Assembly: GCF_900110755.1 (NCBI RefSeq)
Contig: NZ_FOFF01000014.1
Coordinates: forward strand, 1 to 64,000
Reading direction: 5' to 3'
Source of the DNA: Streptomyces sp. yr375
Lineage (GTDB): Bacteria; Actinomycetota; Actinomycetes; Streptomycetales; Streptomycetaceae
Length of the DNA: 64,000 nt
A model generated the notes under the pieces. The model saw only the letters and a program-made list of their open reading frames with translations, did not search any database and was not told the DNA's origin. A program made the translations under genes and the position numbers. Below, piece after piece: positions 62,980-64,000 of this stretch (position 1 is its first letter; the number at the start of each line of letters is the position of its first letter).

Positions 62980-64000
62980 TCAGATGCGGTAGGCCCCCGC
63001 TGGTACGCCATGGGCGAGGCCGTGCGGAGTCAGGGCGATGACGCCGGTTCCCCGTGACGGTGTGTCGGGGCCGATGTGCAGGGGGCTGACGCCGTAGGAG
63101 CGGGCGAGGTCGGCGGCCATGTCGTGGGCGGCCCACCGCCATTCGTCTTCGTCGTCCTGGCTCTCTTGCGCGGCGTCCCAGTCGGGCGTGAGGCCCAGTT
63201 CCACACGGCGGGCCCGCTCGTACGGCAGGGGCTCGCCGAGGGTGAGCAATTCATCCTCTCCCTCGCCTGTTTCGCAGTACCGCCGGGTTACGGTGCCTTG
63301 CTCGGCGATGAGCCAGGCGGAGCCGTCGCCCTGGCCGCCGTAGTAGTACGCGTGTGCCTGGCCGTAGCGGGCGCTGAGTTCGGTGCACAGGCGCAGGACG
63401 TCCTCGCTCCGTTCCTCGCCGCACGGGTCGCACCATGCACCGAGGATGAGGGTCCAGCCGTCGAGCTCGGGCGTCACGAAGACCCGTTCGTAGCCGTTGT
63501 AGGGGTCGTCCTCGCCGAAGCCGTGGCCGTCGGCGTCGACGATGTCATTGCCCAGAGCGAAGGTCACGGGTCGCGGGTCCGCCAGGCCGAGGGTCTGCAT
63601 GATTCCGGCCTGGTCACCGCTCGGGACGGCCATCCAGTGATTCCAGCACGCCCACATTCCTTCGGGCCGGTCGTCCGGGAGCTTGACGCGGATGAGTCGT
63701 TCGATCGCGGCCACGTCGGCGCGGGACAGTGCCGGTTCGCCGCCCAGCTCGGCCAGCACGGTCAACGCCCGCGCCCGCTGCTGGCCCGGTCCTTCTTCCC
63801 GGATGCGCTGGAGCAGGGGAATGACGTGCTCGCCTTGAAGAATCAGGGCGTCCTGCGCCTGTCGGGCAACCCTCTCGTCGGGGTCCCCGAGCAACGGCAG
63901 CAGAGCAGAGACGGCGGGCCGGGCAGCGTCGCCGCAGTGCTGGAGTCCGCGGATGGCCATCCTGCGCACGTCCGGCACGGGATGGGAGAGGGCTGCGGTG
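62980..64000 (-). CDS. HEAT-repeat protein, 5' partial
   Basis: The frame is open to the right window edge (TAALSHPVPDVRRMAIRGLQ), so the start lies beyond it. The visible N-terminal part has HEAT-like helices (DVRRMAIRGLQHCGDAARPA, DPDERVARQAQDALILQGEH). The C-terminal 220 residues form a globular domain with WTLILGAWCDPCGEERSEDV and GQAHAYYYGGQGDGSAWLI, resembling uncharacterised streptomycete proteins found beside HEAT repeats. Function unknown. It is convergent with the PP2C-like gene. Confidence 0.75.
   Translation of the reverse strand, partial: TAALSHPVPDVRRMAIRGLQHCGDAARPAVSALLPLLGDPDERVARQAQDALILQGEHVIPLLQRIREEGPGQQRARALTVLAELGGEPALSRADVAAIERLIRVKLPDDRPEGMWACWNHWMAVPSGDQAGIMQTLGLADPRPVTFALGNDIVDADGHGFGEDDPYNGYERVFVTPELDGWTLILGAWCDPCGEERSEDVLRLCTELSARYGQAHAYYYGGQGDGSAWLIAEQGTVTRRYCETGEGEDELLTLGEPLPYERARRVELGLTPDWDAAQESQDDEDEWRWAAHDMAADLARSYGVSPLHIGPDTPSRGTGVIALTPHGLAHGVPAGAYRI

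Overview
The window is very GC-rich actinobacterial DNA with strong third-position GC bias, GTG/TTG starts and 1-4 bp start/stop overlaps. The gene families (FxSxx peptide system, conservon, ECF41 sigma, Ku/LigD polymerase, DUF5954, XRE-DUF5753) point to Streptomyces or a close relative. From memory, the order kgd - two-component pair - lon - RodA/PBP - LigD/Ku resembles the core region of the S. coelicolor chromosome around SCO5281-SCO5309.

Positions 1-37,400 look like conserved core chromosome. They hold the 3' part of an FxsB-type peptide-modifying enzyme followed by its TIR/NB-ARC/TPR partner, then the 2-oxoglutarate decarboxylase/dehydrogenase Kgd. Next come a two-component pair, a spermidine-synthase-like enzyme, a rhomboid-like membrane protein and a DUF5954 protein. 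An ECF41 (SigJ-type) sigma factor follows with its linked FAD oxidoreductase and a good ECF41-type promoter. Lon protease comes next, with HAIR-like and ClgR-like sites upstream. The rest of this part holds a MarR regulator, a PP2C-like protein, a complete conservon (CvnA-B-C-D) followed by a styrene-monooxygenase-like flavoprotein, and a long minus-strand cell-envelope cluster (lipoprotein, sensor kinase, Q/N-rich SH3 protein, FtsW/RodA, PBP, small protein, NlpC/P60). It ends with a dual-specificity phosphatase, a NERD protein and the two-part NHEJ system (LigD polymerase and Ku).

Positions 37,400-44,900 are a junction zone: a GH35 beta-galactosidase remnant, a PH-like membrane protein, a complete IS1634-type element with inverted repeats, and two identical 43-bp copies of the 3' part of a tRNA gene (probably tRNA-Arg, anticodon CCG). 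The copies bracket a decayed integrative element carrying a PIN toxin/antitoxin pair and an integrase C-terminal remnant. An IS701-type element sits on the stop codon of that remnant.

Positions 44,900-58,800 form a defence-like island, locally AT-richer. It has three multi-gene modules: (i) a GHKL (MORC-like) ATPase with an AspBHI-like modification-dependent restriction endonuclease; (ii) a complete type III CBASS operon (CD-NTase, HORMA, TRIP13, Cap4 nuclease-SAVED); and (iii) an unusual nitrilase-HerA/FtsK-like ATPase fusion of about 1180 residues with a small membrane protein. Module (iii) is the best candidate for an undescribed system.

Positions 59,100-64,000 hold regulatory genes: a frameshifted DUF5959 gene, an XRE-DUF5753 regulator, a RsbW-like ATP-binding protein, a sigma-like HTH protein translationally coupled to a second PP2C-like protein, and a HEAT-repeat protein cut by the window edge. 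The same palindrome (GTCTAG-N4-CTAGAC) lies upstream of both the ATP-binding protein and the HTH gene. No rRNA, intact tRNA or CRISPR array was seen.
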